Of a stretch of DNA of 39,619 bases, positions 8,224 through 15,284 are shown piece by piece; position 1 is the stretch's first letter; each line of letters starts with the position of its first letter. This stretch comes from Acidovorax sp. (GTDB lineage: Bacteria > Pseudomonadota > Gammaproteobacteria > Burkholderiales > Burkholderiaceae_C): assembly GCA_031277855.1 (NCBI GenBank), contig JAITLO010000020.1:1-39619 (forward strand). The letters are read 5' to 3'. The notes beneath the pieces were generated by a model. The model saw only the letters and a list, made by a program, of their open reading frames with translations, had not been told where the DNA came from and did no database searches. Both the position numbers and the translations under genes were made by a program.

Positions 8224-9810
8224 ATGAACCTCGACATCGTCGATTTATCGCGGCTGCAGTTCGCGATAACGGCGCTCTACCACTTTCTGTTTGTGCCGCT
8301 CACACTCGGCCTGTCCATACTCGTTGCCATCATGGAGACGGTGTATGTGATGACAGGCCGCACCATCTGGCGCGACATGACCAAGTTCTGGGGCGTTCTG
8401 TTCGGTATCAACTTCGCCATGGGTGTGGCCACCGGCGTGGTGATGGAGTTCCAGTTCGGCATGAACTGGAGCTACTACAGCCACTATGTGGGCGACATCT
8501 TTGGTGCCCCGCTGGCCATTGAAGGCCTGATGGCCTTCTTCCTGGAAGCGACCTTTGTGGGTCTGTTCTTCTTTGGTTGGGACCGCATGAGCAAGGTCAG
8601 CCACCTGATCGCCACCTGGCTGGTGGCCATTGGCTCCAACTTCTCGGCGCTGTGGATTCTGATTGCCAACGGCTGGATGCAAAACCCCGTGGGCGCAGCC
8701 TTCAACCCGCAGACCATGCGCATGGAAGTCACCGACTTCTTTGCCGTGCTCACCAACCCCGTGGCCCAGGCCAAGTTTGTGCACACCGTCTCGGCCGGCT
8801 ATGTGACGGCCTCGCTGTTCGTGCTGGGCATCTCGGCCTGGTATGTGCTCAAGGGCCGTCACCTGCACCTGGCCAAGCGCTCCATGACCGTGGCGGCCTC
8901 GTTCGGTCTGGCAGCTTCGCTGTCGGTGGTGGTGCTGGGCGATGAGTCCGGCTATCTGTCGTCCGAGCACCAGAAGATGAAGCTGGCCTCCATCGAAGCC
9001 ATGTGGGAGACGGAAGCCGCACCGGCCGCCTTCACCGCCTTTGGTTTCCCCGACAGCGAAGCGCGCGAAACCCATTTCGCCGTGCACATTCCATGGGCCA
9101 TGGGTTTGATTGGTACGCGCTCGCTGAACACCGAAATCCCCGGCATCAAGGAGCTGGTGAAGAACGCCGAAGGCCATATCCGCGCCGGCATCCAGGCCTA
9201 TGACGCGCTGCAAATCATCCGCACCGCCAAGAGCGATGCCGAAGTGCCGCCCGACGCCCGCGCCGTGTTCGAGGACAAGGGTTATGCCCTGGGTTACGCA
9301 TTGCTGCTCAAGCGCTATGTGGACGATCCGCGCCAGGCGACCGAAGCCCAGATTGCACAGGCCGCCAAGGACACCGTGCCCCCCGTGGGCCCACTGTTCT
9401 GGACCTTCCGCGTGATGGTGGGTCTGGGCATGTTCTTCATCGTGCTCACCGCCACTTTCTTCTGGCTGTCGGTGCGCCACAAGCTGGAGGCCTATCCCTG
9501 GCTGCTGAAGCTGGCCGTGCTGTCGATCCCGCTGCCCTGGATTGCCGCCGAGTGCGGCTGGGTGGTGGCAGAGCTGGGTCGCCAGCCCTGGATCATCGAA
9601 GGCGTGCTGCCCACGGCCATGGCGGTGTCCCACCTGGGCGCCACCACGCTGCTGCTGACGATCGCCGGCTTTGTGCTGATCTACACCGTGCTGTTCATCA
9701 TCGAGATGAAACTCATGGTGCGAGCCATCAAAAAGGGCCCCGAGCATGAGAGCGAGCCCCACCTGAGCCTGTACGAGCCCATGATCGAAAAACTGGCGCG
9801 TGCGCGATAA
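8224..9810 (+). CDS. cydA: Cytochrome bd ubiquinol oxidase subunit I
   Basis: A 528-residue integral membrane subunit that oxidises quinol and reduces oxygen to water with hemes b558, b595 and d. Heme ligands are visible: His20 (LYHFLF), His near 187 (FVHTVSAGY) and Met near 398 (FRVMVG). GWVVAELGRQPW near 445 is the family signature. The Q-loop keeps the Lys/Glu quinol motif (HQKMKLASIEAMWETE). It continues with a long insertion containing GYALGYALLLKRYVDDP, so this is the long Q-loop (E. coli-like) type rather than the short-loop CioA type. A strong AGAGAGAAAGGA ribosome site precedes the ATG, 32 bases after cydC. Confidence 0.97.
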   Translation: MNLDIVDLSRLQFAITALYHFLFVPLTLGLSILVAIMETVYVMTGRTIWRDMTKFWGVLFGINFAMGVATGVVMEFQFGMNWSYYSHYVGDIFGAPLAIEGLMAFFLEATFVGLFFFGWDRMSKVSHLIATWLVAIGSNFSALWILIANGWMQNPVGAAFNPQTMRMEVTDFFAVLTNPVAQAKFVHTVSAGYVTASLFVLGISAWYVLKGRHLHLAKRSMTVAASFGLAASLSVVVLGDESGYLSSEHQKMKLASIEAMWETEAAPAAFTAFGFPDSEARETHFAVHIPWAMGLIGTRSLNTEIPGIKELVKNAEGHIRAGIQAYDALQIIRTAKSDAEVPPDARAVFEDKGYALGYALLLKRYVDDPRQATEAQIAQAAKDTVPPVGPLFWTFRVMVGLGMFFIVLTATFFWLSVRHKLEAYPWLLKLAVLSIPLPWIAAECGWVVAELGRQPWIIEGVLPTAMAVSHLGATTLLLTIAGFVLIYTVLFIIEMKLMVRAIKKGPEHESEPHLSLYEPMIEKLARAR

Positions 9811-9824
9811 GAGGAGCCATCAAC

Positions 9825-10979
9825 ATGATCTTGCATGAACTGATTTCGTATGACGTGCTGCGCGTCATCTGGTGGCTGCTGCTGGGCATTTTGCTCACCG
9901 GCTTCGCCGTCACCGACGGGTTTGATCTGGGCGCCATGGCCCTGCTGCGCGCCACGGCCAAGACCGATGTGGAGCGCCGCGTGGTCATCAACAGCGTGGG
10001 CCCGGTGTGGGAAGGCAACCAGGTGTGGCTGATTCTGGGCGGCGGTGCCATTTTTGCCGCCTGGCCCCAGCTCTATGCCGTGTCCTTCTCCGGCTTTTAC
10101 CTGGCCATGTTCGCCATCCTGGTGGCGCTGATCCTGCGCCCCGTGGCCTTCAAGTTCCGCAGCAAGCGCGAGGAGCCGGGCTGGCGCAATGCCTGGGACT
10201 GGGTGCTGTGCATTGCCGGTATCGTGCCCGCGCTGATCTTTGGCGTGGCCATGGGCAATGTGCTGCTGGGCGTGCCTTTCCGCCTGGGTGAAGACCTGCG
10301 CATCTACTACGACGGTACCTTCTTCGGCCTGCTGACCCCGTTCGCACTGCTGTGCGGCCTGGTGTCGCTGTGCATGCTGATCATGCACGGTGCGGCCTGG
10401 CTGGTGTTCAAGACCGAGGGTGAAGTGGCCCAGCGCGCCGCACGCTGGGGTAGCCTGTTTGCGCTGCTGACGGCCGTGCTGTTTGCGCTGGCCGGTGTGT
10501 GGATTGCGCTGGATATCCAGGGCTATGTCATCACCAGCGCCATCAACACCGTGGGCGCTTCCAATCCGCTGGCCAAGACTGCGGTGATCAGCGAGGGTGC
10601 CTGGATGGCCAACTTCAGCCGTCAGCCCCTGCTGTGGGCCCTGCCGGCTCTGGGAGTGCTGCTGCCTTTGATTGCGGCCCTGGGCATGCGTGGCCGCCGT
10701 GAATGGCTGGCACTGCTGGCCAGCGGCCTGGCCATCGCCTGCATCATCCTCACCGTGGGTGCGGCCATGTTCCCCATGATCCTGCCGTCCTCCATCGATC
10801 CGCGCTTCAGCCTCACGGTGTGGGATTCGTCCTCCAGCCATGTGACGCTGTTCATCATGCTGGTCTGCGCACTGATTTTTGTGCCCATCATCCTGGCCTA
10901 TACCAGCTGGGTCTACAGCATTTTGCGTGGCAAGGTGGATGCGGTGGCGATTGCCACCGGCCAAGGCCATTCCTACTAA
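9825..10979 (+). CDS. cydB: Cytochrome bd ubiquinol oxidase subunit II
   Basis: A 384-residue membrane subunit pairing with CydA. Family marks include VTDGFDLGAMAL near residue 30, GPVWEGNQVWLILGGGAIFA near 60-80, and the late SSSSHVTLFIMLVCALIFVPIIL segment. The ATG follows cydA by 14 bases with a GAGGAG ribosome site, indicating co-transcription. Length and helix pattern are normal for the family. Confidence 0.97.
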   Translation: MILHELISYDVLRVIWWLLLGILLTGFAVTDGFDLGAMALLRATAKTDVERRVVINSVGPVWEGNQVWLILGGGAIFAAWPQLYAVSFSGFYLAMFAILVALILRPVAFKFRSKREEPGWRNAWDWVLCIAGIVPALIFGVAMGNVLLGVPFRLGEDLRIYYDGTFFGLLTPFALLCGLVSLCMLIMHGAAWLVFKTEGEVAQRAARWGSLFALLTAVLFALAGVWIALDIQGYVITSAINTVGASNPLAKTAVISEGAWMANFSRQPLLWALPALGVLLPLIAALGMRGRREWLALLASGLAIACIILTVGAAMFPMILPSSIDPRFSLTVWDSSSSHVTLFIMLVCALIFVPIILAYTSWVYSILRGKVDAVAIATGQGHSY

Positions 10980-11001
10980 ATACCAAAGCAAAGGAAACCG
11001 T

Positions 11002-11139
11002 ATGTGGTATTTCTCCTGGATCCTGGGCCTGCCCCTGGCAGCGGCCTTTGCCGTGCTCAACGCCATGTGGTTTGAGCTGATGGATGACGAGGCCACGCGC
11101 CGCCGCATCCTGGACCGCACCAACAAGCTGCCCGATTAA
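11002..11139 (+). CDS. cydX: Cytochrome bd small subunit CydX
   Basis: A 45-residue protein starting MWYFSWILGLPLAAAFAVLNAMWFE, the single transmembrane helix typical of CydX/YbgT, which stabilises the hemes of cytochrome bd. A charged tail (DDEATRRRILDRTNKLPD) follows. The AAAGGAAACC ribosome site and a 22-base gap after cydB place it as the last gene of the operon. Confidence 0.93.
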   Translation: MWYFSWILGLPLAAAFAVLNAMWFELMDDEATRRRILDRTNKLPD

Positions 11140-11161
11140 GCGTTCACGCTGCGTAGCTGCC

Positions 11162-11195
11162 AAGGCCTGTTCCTGCAAAGGAGCAGGCCTTTTTT
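11162..11195 (+). terminator. Intrinsic terminator of the cyd operon
   Basis: AAGGCCTG (11162-11169) pairs with CAGGCCTT, extended inwards by TCC/GGA, and is followed by a run of T. It lies 22 bases after the cydX stop. Confidence 0.9.
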
Positions 11196-11291
11196 CTGCC
11201 TACCTATACCCGAGCCGGGCGCAAGGAAGGCGCGCAACCGGGAGCTGGGATTGCTGCTAGGGTGCAAGGGTGTTGATAAGAGGATTTCCGC

Positions 11292-12269
11292 ATGCCTGAG
11301 CCTACCCCGCCCCAGAGTACGAACCGCACCGAACCCCGTGGCGCTGTGCCGCCGGGCAATGCCGGTGCAGCACCCCTATCCCGCCAGCATCACCAGGCCA
11401 AGGGCCTGGGCAGTGGCGCCAAGCTGGGCCTGCTGGCGCTGTTGCTGGCGGCCGCCGCTGCTGCCTGGTGGCAGTGGGGGAGAGAGGTGCCACCACCTCC
11501 CGCCTCTACACCTCCAGCCCTTGCGGCACCGGCTGCGCCGCCGCAGCCTGATCCCGCAGTCACTGCCACGCCGGCCGAGCCTGCGCCCGAAGCCACGGCC
11601 CACCCCATAGAGCCTGCCGCCGATGCCCAGGGCCGCCCTCCGCTGGCTGCGGATGATGGCAAAGGTCTGGCCGAAACCGTGAGCGAATGGCTGGGCCGCG
11701 AAGCCACGCTGCGCTTTGTGGCCACCGATGATCTGGCCCGCCGCACCGTGGCCACGGTAGACAACCTGGCACGCGGCCAGGCCGCAGTGCGGCTGTGGCC
11801 CTTGCACCCGGTGGGTGGCCGCATGGTGGTGGCCCGCACCGACGATGGCGGCATGACAATCGCTGCAGAAAACGCAGCACGTTATGACGCTGTGGTGGGC
11901 TTTGTGACCGGTCTGAATGTGCAGCAGGGCGCGGCCCTGTACCGCCGCGTCTACCCCGTGCTCCAGCAGGCCTATGAAAACCTGGGCTACCCCGGCCAGC
12001 GCTTTAACGACAGGCTGGTGGCGGTGATTGACCATCTGCTGGCCACGCCCGACCCCACAGCCCCTTTGGCCTTGAAGCTGGTGCAGGTGAACAGTCAGGC
12101 CCAGCCGGGGGCACAGCCCCAGCAGCCCTGGTTGCGCTATGAGTTTGTGGACGGTGAGCTGCAGAACGCATCGGCGGGGCAGAAGATTTTGCTGCGCATG
12201 GGAATAGCCCACACGCAGCGCATCAAGGCCCAGCTACGTGCCCTGCGCGCCCAGATCACCAAGCCTTGA
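11292..12269 (+). CDS. DUF3014 family membrane-anchored protein
   Basis: A 325-residue protein. Residues ~42-62 (LGLLALLLAAAAAAWWQW) form one transmembrane helix. A Pro/Ala-rich, low-complexity linker (to ~125) and a globular domain follow, probably periplasmic. Segments such as EWLGREATLRFVATDDLARRTVATVDNLARG and RFNDRLVAVIDHLLATPDP match what I know of DUF3014, a proteobacterial family of unknown role. The AAGAGGA ribosome site 7 bases before the ATG supports this start. Nothing in the neighbours suggests a function. Confidence 0.85.
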   Translation: MPEPTPPQSTNRTEPRGAVPPGNAGAAPLSRQHHQAKGLGSGAKLGLLALLLAAAAAAWWQWGREVPPPPASTPPALAAPAAPPQPDPAVTATPAEPAPEATAHPIEPAADAQGRPPLAADDGKGLAETVSEWLGREATLRFVATDDLARRTVATVDNLARGQAAVRLWPLHPVGGRMVVARTDDGGMTIAAENAARYDAVVGFVTGLNVQQGAALYRRVYPVLQQAYENLGYPGQRFNDRLVAVIDHLLATPDPTAPLALKLVQVNSQAQPGAQPQQPWLRYEFVDGELQNASAGQKILLRMGIAHTQRIKAQLRALRAQITKP

Positions 12270-12308
12270 AGTCCGCCTGACGGCCGTGGATGGCTAATCG
12301 TTGGTGGG

Positions 12309-12402
12309 CGCCGATACAGCGCTTCATGCTTTGTTGCTCGCCCTTGCCGTGCAAAAGCACTGTCTGCGGGCGAGACGCCGCGCCTGAAGCGCTGTCTCGG
12401 CG
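12309..12402 (+). repeat. Structured hairpin repeat, copy 1
   Basis: The segment folds into one long compound hairpin. P1 is CGCCGA (12309-12314) with TCGGCG (12397-12402). P2 is ACAGCGCTTCA (12316-12326) with TGAAGCGCTGT (12385-12395). P3 is CTCGCCC (12337-12343) with GGGCGAG (12368-12374). P4 is GTGC-AAAA-GCAC (12349-12360). It lies 39 bases after the DUF3014 stop. A second copy at 15118-15210 keeps every helix while changing paired bases together. Weaker similarity (CTTCC, then AGGCCCGCTCC) continues about 45 bases 3' of both copies. I do not recognise it as a named family. Confidence 0.85.
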
Positions 12403-12474
12403 TTGTGGAGGGGGATCTTGGGCCTTGTGTGCTTCCAAGGCCCGCTCCTGCCTCCCAATACCAAGGGGGCCTGG

Positions 12475-12506
12475 AACAAAAAACAAGGCCTGCATCAGCA
12501 GGCCTT
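12475..12506 (-). terminator. Terminator of the GbsR-type regulator gene
   Basis: Read on the minus strand, AAGGCCTGC-TGAT-GCAGGCCTT is a perfect 9-bp stem followed by GTTTTTTG. It starts 6 bases after the regulator's stop codon. Confidence 0.85.
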
Positions 12507-12511
12507 TGTTG

Positions 12512-13102
12512 TTAGTCTTCGGCGGGTTTTTTGCCGCGGCCGGTGAGCTTGTCCTTGAGCTCCAGCACCCGTGTCACGGCGGCGCCCATGCCCATGAGCT
12601 GCATGGCGGTTTCCGGCTGCAGGCGCTGCACGTCGTCAAACCAGGTCATCAGCTTTTCGATCAGCTCATACATCTCCTGCATGCGCTGCTGGGCGTGACG
12701 CTCGTCGTCGGACTGGGCGGTTTCCAGCAGGGCCGAGCGCAGCATGGACTGCGTGGGCTCGATCTCGCGGCGGCGGCGCTCTTCGGCCAGGCGGCGAAAG
12801 ATTTCCCACACGTCCTGCGGCGCTTCAAAGTATTCGCGCCGGTCGCCCGGGTGGTGGCGCAGATTGACCAGTCGCCAGGACTGCAGCTCCTTGAGCCCCA
12901 TGCTCACGTTGGAGCGCGAGAACTCCAGCGTCTCCGAGATCTCTTCAGCATTCAGCGCGCGCGGCGACAGATAGAGCAGGGCGTAGATCTGGCCCACAGT
13001 GCGGTTGATGCCCCAGCGGCTGCCCATTTCACCAAAGTGCGAGACGAATTGCCGGTTCAGCGGGGGAAGGGTCGGGATCGGGGACTGGGACATGTTCTGC
13101 AT
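12512..13102 (-). CDS. GbsR/MarR family transcriptional regulator
   Basis: A 196-residue winged-helix protein. Residues ~15-100 hold the DNA-binding domain: VGQIYALLYLSPRALNAEEISETLEFSRSNVSMGLKELQSWRLV, then a wing with HHPGDRREYF. The C-terminal half is helical, as expected for a dimerisation region. GbsR-type proteins control osmoprotectant or membrane-related genes in some bacteria, but nothing here identifies a target. The start is at ATG 13102 or ATG 13093. The gene stands alone with its own terminator and ends towards the structured repeat at 12.3 kb. Confidence 0.88.
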   Translation of the reverse strand: MQNMSQSPIPTLPPLNRQFVSHFGEMGSRWGINRTVGQIYALLYLSPRALNAEEISETLEFSRSNVSMGLKELQSWRLVNLRHHPGDRREYFEAPQDVWEIFRRLAEERRRREIEPTQSMLRSALLETAQSDDERHAQQRMQEMYELIEKLMTWFDDVQRLQPETAMQLMGMGAAVTRVLELKDKLTGRGKKPAED

Positions 13103-13175
13103 TGTGCCTTTGGATACAAAAATCCTGCAGGCGTGACATTACGGGGGCGCAGACCGTTGTCAGCCTGCCGCAGAC

Positions 13176-13586
13176 TCAGCGGTGCAGCTCGCCCGCGCTT
13201 TCGGGTTGGAAGTCGATGCCATCCACACGCACCGTCACCTTCTGGCCGGTGGGGCTGGGCATCTGGAACTCGTCACCCACGCTCAGGCCCAGCAGGGCAA
13301 TGCCCACGGGAGCGAACACCGAGACCTTGTCCACGCTGCCATCCATTTCCTTGGGGTAGACCAGGGTCAGCGTGTTGGTCTTGCCGCTTTCCAGCAGCGT
13401 GAAGCGCACGGTGGAGTTCATGGTCACCACGGTGGCGGGCATCTCGGCCGGCTCCAGCACATCGGCACGGTCCAGCTCGGTCTCCAGCGTGTCGCGGCCG
13501 GGGAAGTCACCCGACATCTTGTCCAGCAGGGCTTCGATACGCTCCAGATCCAGAGTCGACAGAGTAATGGTGGGCTTGCGCTCCAT
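13176..13586 (-). CDS. rnk: Nucleoside diphosphate kinase regulator, GreA/GreB-like
   Basis: A 136-residue protein with a short N-terminal helical region (TLSTLDLERIEALLDKM) and a C-terminal FKBP-like domain of the GreA/GreB family (VTMNSTVRFTLLESGK, then the LVYP, APVGIALLGLSVGDE and VRVDGIDFQPE strands). Rnk binds RNA polymerase in the secondary channel and affects nucleotide pools; the short N-terminal part distinguishes it from the full coiled coil of Gre factors. The ATG at 13586 has AAGGAG 8 bases upstream. It is co-directional with the GbsR-type gene 73 bases downstream, though that gene has its own start region. Confidence 0.88.
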   Translation of the reverse strand: MERKPTITLSTLDLERIEALLDKMSGDFPGRDTLETELDRADVLEPAEMPATVVTMNSTVRFTLLESGKTNTLTLVYPKEMDGSVDKVSVFAPVGIALLGLSVGDEFQMPSPTGQKVTVRVDGIDFQPESAGELHR

Positions 13587-13802
13587 GGCGGGGCTCCTTG
13601 CGGTGGAAGGGGTTGAACCGTGCGCGTGGCGCTGTATGGCCAAGTCCACACGGACAAAAGCCCGGGCAACGGGGTTGTCCGGGCCAAGGCATCGAGAAAA
13701 AGCACCATCTTGGTGCGATGGGGCTATTGTCGGCCGGCCGGACCGTTCTGCCAAGCGTTCCCTCACGCCGAAGTGCGATATGTGACAGCGGCTTGCAACT
13801 TT

Positions 13803-13829
13803 AAAAAAAGGAGCTAGTAGTGCGCTCCT
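13803..13829 (-). terminator. Minus-strand terminator-like hairpin without an obvious gene
   Basis: On the minus strand AGGAGC pairs with GCTCCT around a 9-base loop and is followed by TTTTTTTAA. No protein gene on that strand would end here. An alternative stem, AGTGCG (13819-13824) with CGCACT (13842-13847), overlaps it and would exclude it. It could end a short RNA from the LexA-box side, or be one of the dispersed AAAAAAGGAGCT repeats. Confidence 0.4.
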
Positions 13830-13910
13830 CGGCTGCACATCCGCACTATTTGTTTCTGCATGGTTCGTCTCTGTAGCGGCGGCGCCATTGCAAAACGCTT
13901 GCTCTATTAA

Positions 13911-13926
13911 CTGTATTTATATACAG
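13911..13926 (+). promoter_or_regulatory. LexA (SOS) box at the radical SAM gene
   Basis: CTGTATTTATATACAG fits the proteobacterial LexA consensus CTGT-N8-ACAG exactly, with an AT-rich centre. The dyad extends to TTAACTGTAT and ATACAGTTAA (13908-13929). It ends 7 bases before the ATG at 13934, so bound LexA would cover the promoter or start of this gene. Confidence 0.8.
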
Positions 13927-13933
13927 TTAATTC

Positions 13934-15076
13934 ATGCCTCAGCCCTCCGACCAAGATGCCCCGGCCGCTCTGCAAGCCATCACCCTGCACAAGGGGCGGG
14001 CCGCGCTCAGCCAGATTGCCCACCGCTTTGCCCGCGATGCGCGCGAGGCGGTGGACGACGGCTGGGGGCAAGGCGCCGAGGGAGAGGACGAGGCCTTTGC
14101 GCAAGCTGCACCACAGACCCAGCTGGAGTGGGAACAGTGCAAAACCGCCTTCAGCCGCCACGACTCGCCCGATCTGCCTTTTCACCTGGGGCTCAACCCC
14201 TATCGGGGCTGTGAGCATGGCTGTATTTACTGCTATGCCCGGCCCACCCATGGCTACCTGGGCTATTCGCCGGGACTGGACTTTGAAACCCGGCTGATTG
14301 CCAAAGGCAATATGCCCGAGGTGCTGCGGGCCGAGCTGTCCAAGCCCAGCCACCGGGCCGCACCCGTGATGCTGGGCTCGGTCACCGACTGCTACCAGCC
14401 CATAGAGCGCGAGCTGGGGCTGACGCGCCGCGTGATCGAGGTGCTGGCCCAGGCGCGGCACCCGTTTTCCATCGTCACCAAGGGCAGCGGTGTGGAGCGT
14501 GACCTGGATCTGCTGGTGCCGCTGGCCCGGCAGCGCCTGGTGGCCGTGTACATCACCCTCACCACGCTGCAGCCCGAGCTGGCCCGCAGGCTGGAGCCCC
14601 GGGCTGCAGCGCCGCACCGGCGGCTGCGCACCGTGCGCACCCTGGCCGAGGCCGGCGTGCCCGTGGGCGTGAGCCTGGCGCCGCAAATCCCTTTTCTGAA
14701 CGACGACCTGGAGCAGGTGCTGGCCGCCGCCCACGCGGCCGGCGCGCGCCAGGCCTTTTATGCTGTGCTGCGCCTGCCCTGGGAGGTGGCGCCCTTGTTT
14801 GAAGCCTGGCTGCGCCAGCATTACCCCGACCGCGCCCAGCGCGTGCTGGAGCGGGTGCGCGACCTGCATGGCATCAGCGAGGCACAGCGGGAGCAGGGCA
14901 AGGTCTACAGCAGCCAGTTTGGTCAGCGCATGAAGGGCCAGGGCGCCTGGGCCGATATGCTGGGGCAGCGCTTTGCACTGGCTTGCCGCAAGCTGGGCTT
15001 GAACCGTGAGCGGGTGCAGCTTGATCGCAGCCTCTACCATCACAGCTTGCTGTCGGGCCAGCAGAGTCTGTTCTAA
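13934..15076 (+). CDS. PA0069-type radical SAM protein, SplB-like (putative DNA repair)
   Basis: A 380-residue radical SAM enzyme. The cluster motif CEHGCIYCY (CX3CX2C) near residues 93-100 binds a [4Fe-4S] cluster and SAM. NPYRGCEHGCIYCYARPTH and LGSVTDCYQPIERELGLTR are typical of the COG1533 (SplB-related) PA0069 group, annotated by similarity to spore photoproduct lyase. The substrate is not known. A perfect LexA box ends 7 bases before the chosen ATG, placing the gene in the SOS regulon by inference and agreeing with a DNA-repair role. There is no room for a normal ribosome site, so the mRNA may be leaderless or start within the box. The stop lies in a 15-bp tandem duplication. Confidence 0.87.
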   Translation: MPQPSDQDAPAALQAITLHKGRAALSQIAHRFARDAREAVDDGWGQGAEGEDEAFAQAAPQTQLEWEQCKTAFSRHDSPDLPFHLGLNPYRGCEHGCIYCYARPTHGYLGYSPGLDFETRLIAKGNMPEVLRAELSKPSHRAAPVMLGSVTDCYQPIERELGLTRRVIEVLAQARHPFSIVTKGSGVERDLDLLVPLARQRLVAVYITLTTLQPELARRLEPRAAAPHRRLRTVRTLAEAGVPVGVSLAPQIPFLNDDLEQVLAAAHAAGARQAFYAVLRLPWEVAPLFEAWLRQHYPDRAQRVLERVRDLHGISEAQREQGKVYSSQFGQRMKGQGAWADMLGQRFALACRKLGLNRERVQLDRSLYHHSLLSGQQSLF

Positions 15077-15095
15077 CTATGTCTGTTCTAACTAT
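15066..15095 (+). repeat. 15-bp tandem duplication across the radical SAM stop codon
   Basis: GTCTGTTCTAACTAT occurs twice, back to back and identical. The first copy contains the gene's last codons and stop. It looks like a recent slippage or duplication event. Confidence 0.9.
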
Positions 15096-15117
15096 TGATG
15101 TGCGTCTCTTTCTAAGG

Positions 15118-15210
15118 CGGCCATACAGCGCTTCATGCTTTGTTGCTGGCCCTTGCCGTACGCAAGTACTGTCTGCGGGCCAGCGTCGCGCCTGAAGCGC
15201 TGTCTGGCCG
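15118..15210 (+). repeat. Structured hairpin repeat, copy 2
   Basis: Same architecture as the 12.3 kb copy. P1 is CGGCCA (15118-15123) with TGGCCG (15205-15210). P2 is ACAGCGCTTCA (15125-15135) with TGAAGCGCTGT (15193-15203). P3 is GCTGGCCC (15145-15152) with GGGCCAGC (15177-15184). P4 is GTAC-GCAA-GTAC (15158-15169), capped by a GNRA tetraloop. It lies 41 bases after the radical SAM stop, matching the 39-base offset of copy 1. Confidence 0.85.
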
Positions 15211-15284
15211 TTGTGGGGGCAGCCTAAGTGCTCGTCCCACTTCCCAGGCCCGCTCCAGCAGGCAGGCTTTGCAGCCTTGATTGC

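Larger units (their letters stand above)
13587..13933. other. Divergent intergenic region between rnk and the radical SAM gene
   Basis: About 350 bp without a credible gene. It contains the rnk leader, a minus-strand terminator-like hairpin near 13.8 kb, and the LexA box next to the radical SAM start. TTGCAA at 13888-13893 and CTGTAT at 13911-13916 (17-base spacing) may be the plus-strand promoter, which the LexA box would overlap. Confidence 0.55.

Noticed and set aside
8245..11126. Long minus-strand frames opposite cydA, cydB and cydX
   Set aside because: Same shadow effect; the plus strand has complete, motif-rich cytochrome bd subunits with ribosome sites.
12290..13402. 370-residue plus-strand frame across the hairpin repeat and the GbsR-type gene
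   Set aside because: It runs through a palindromic repeat and antisense to two clear minus-strand genes; no family resemblance.
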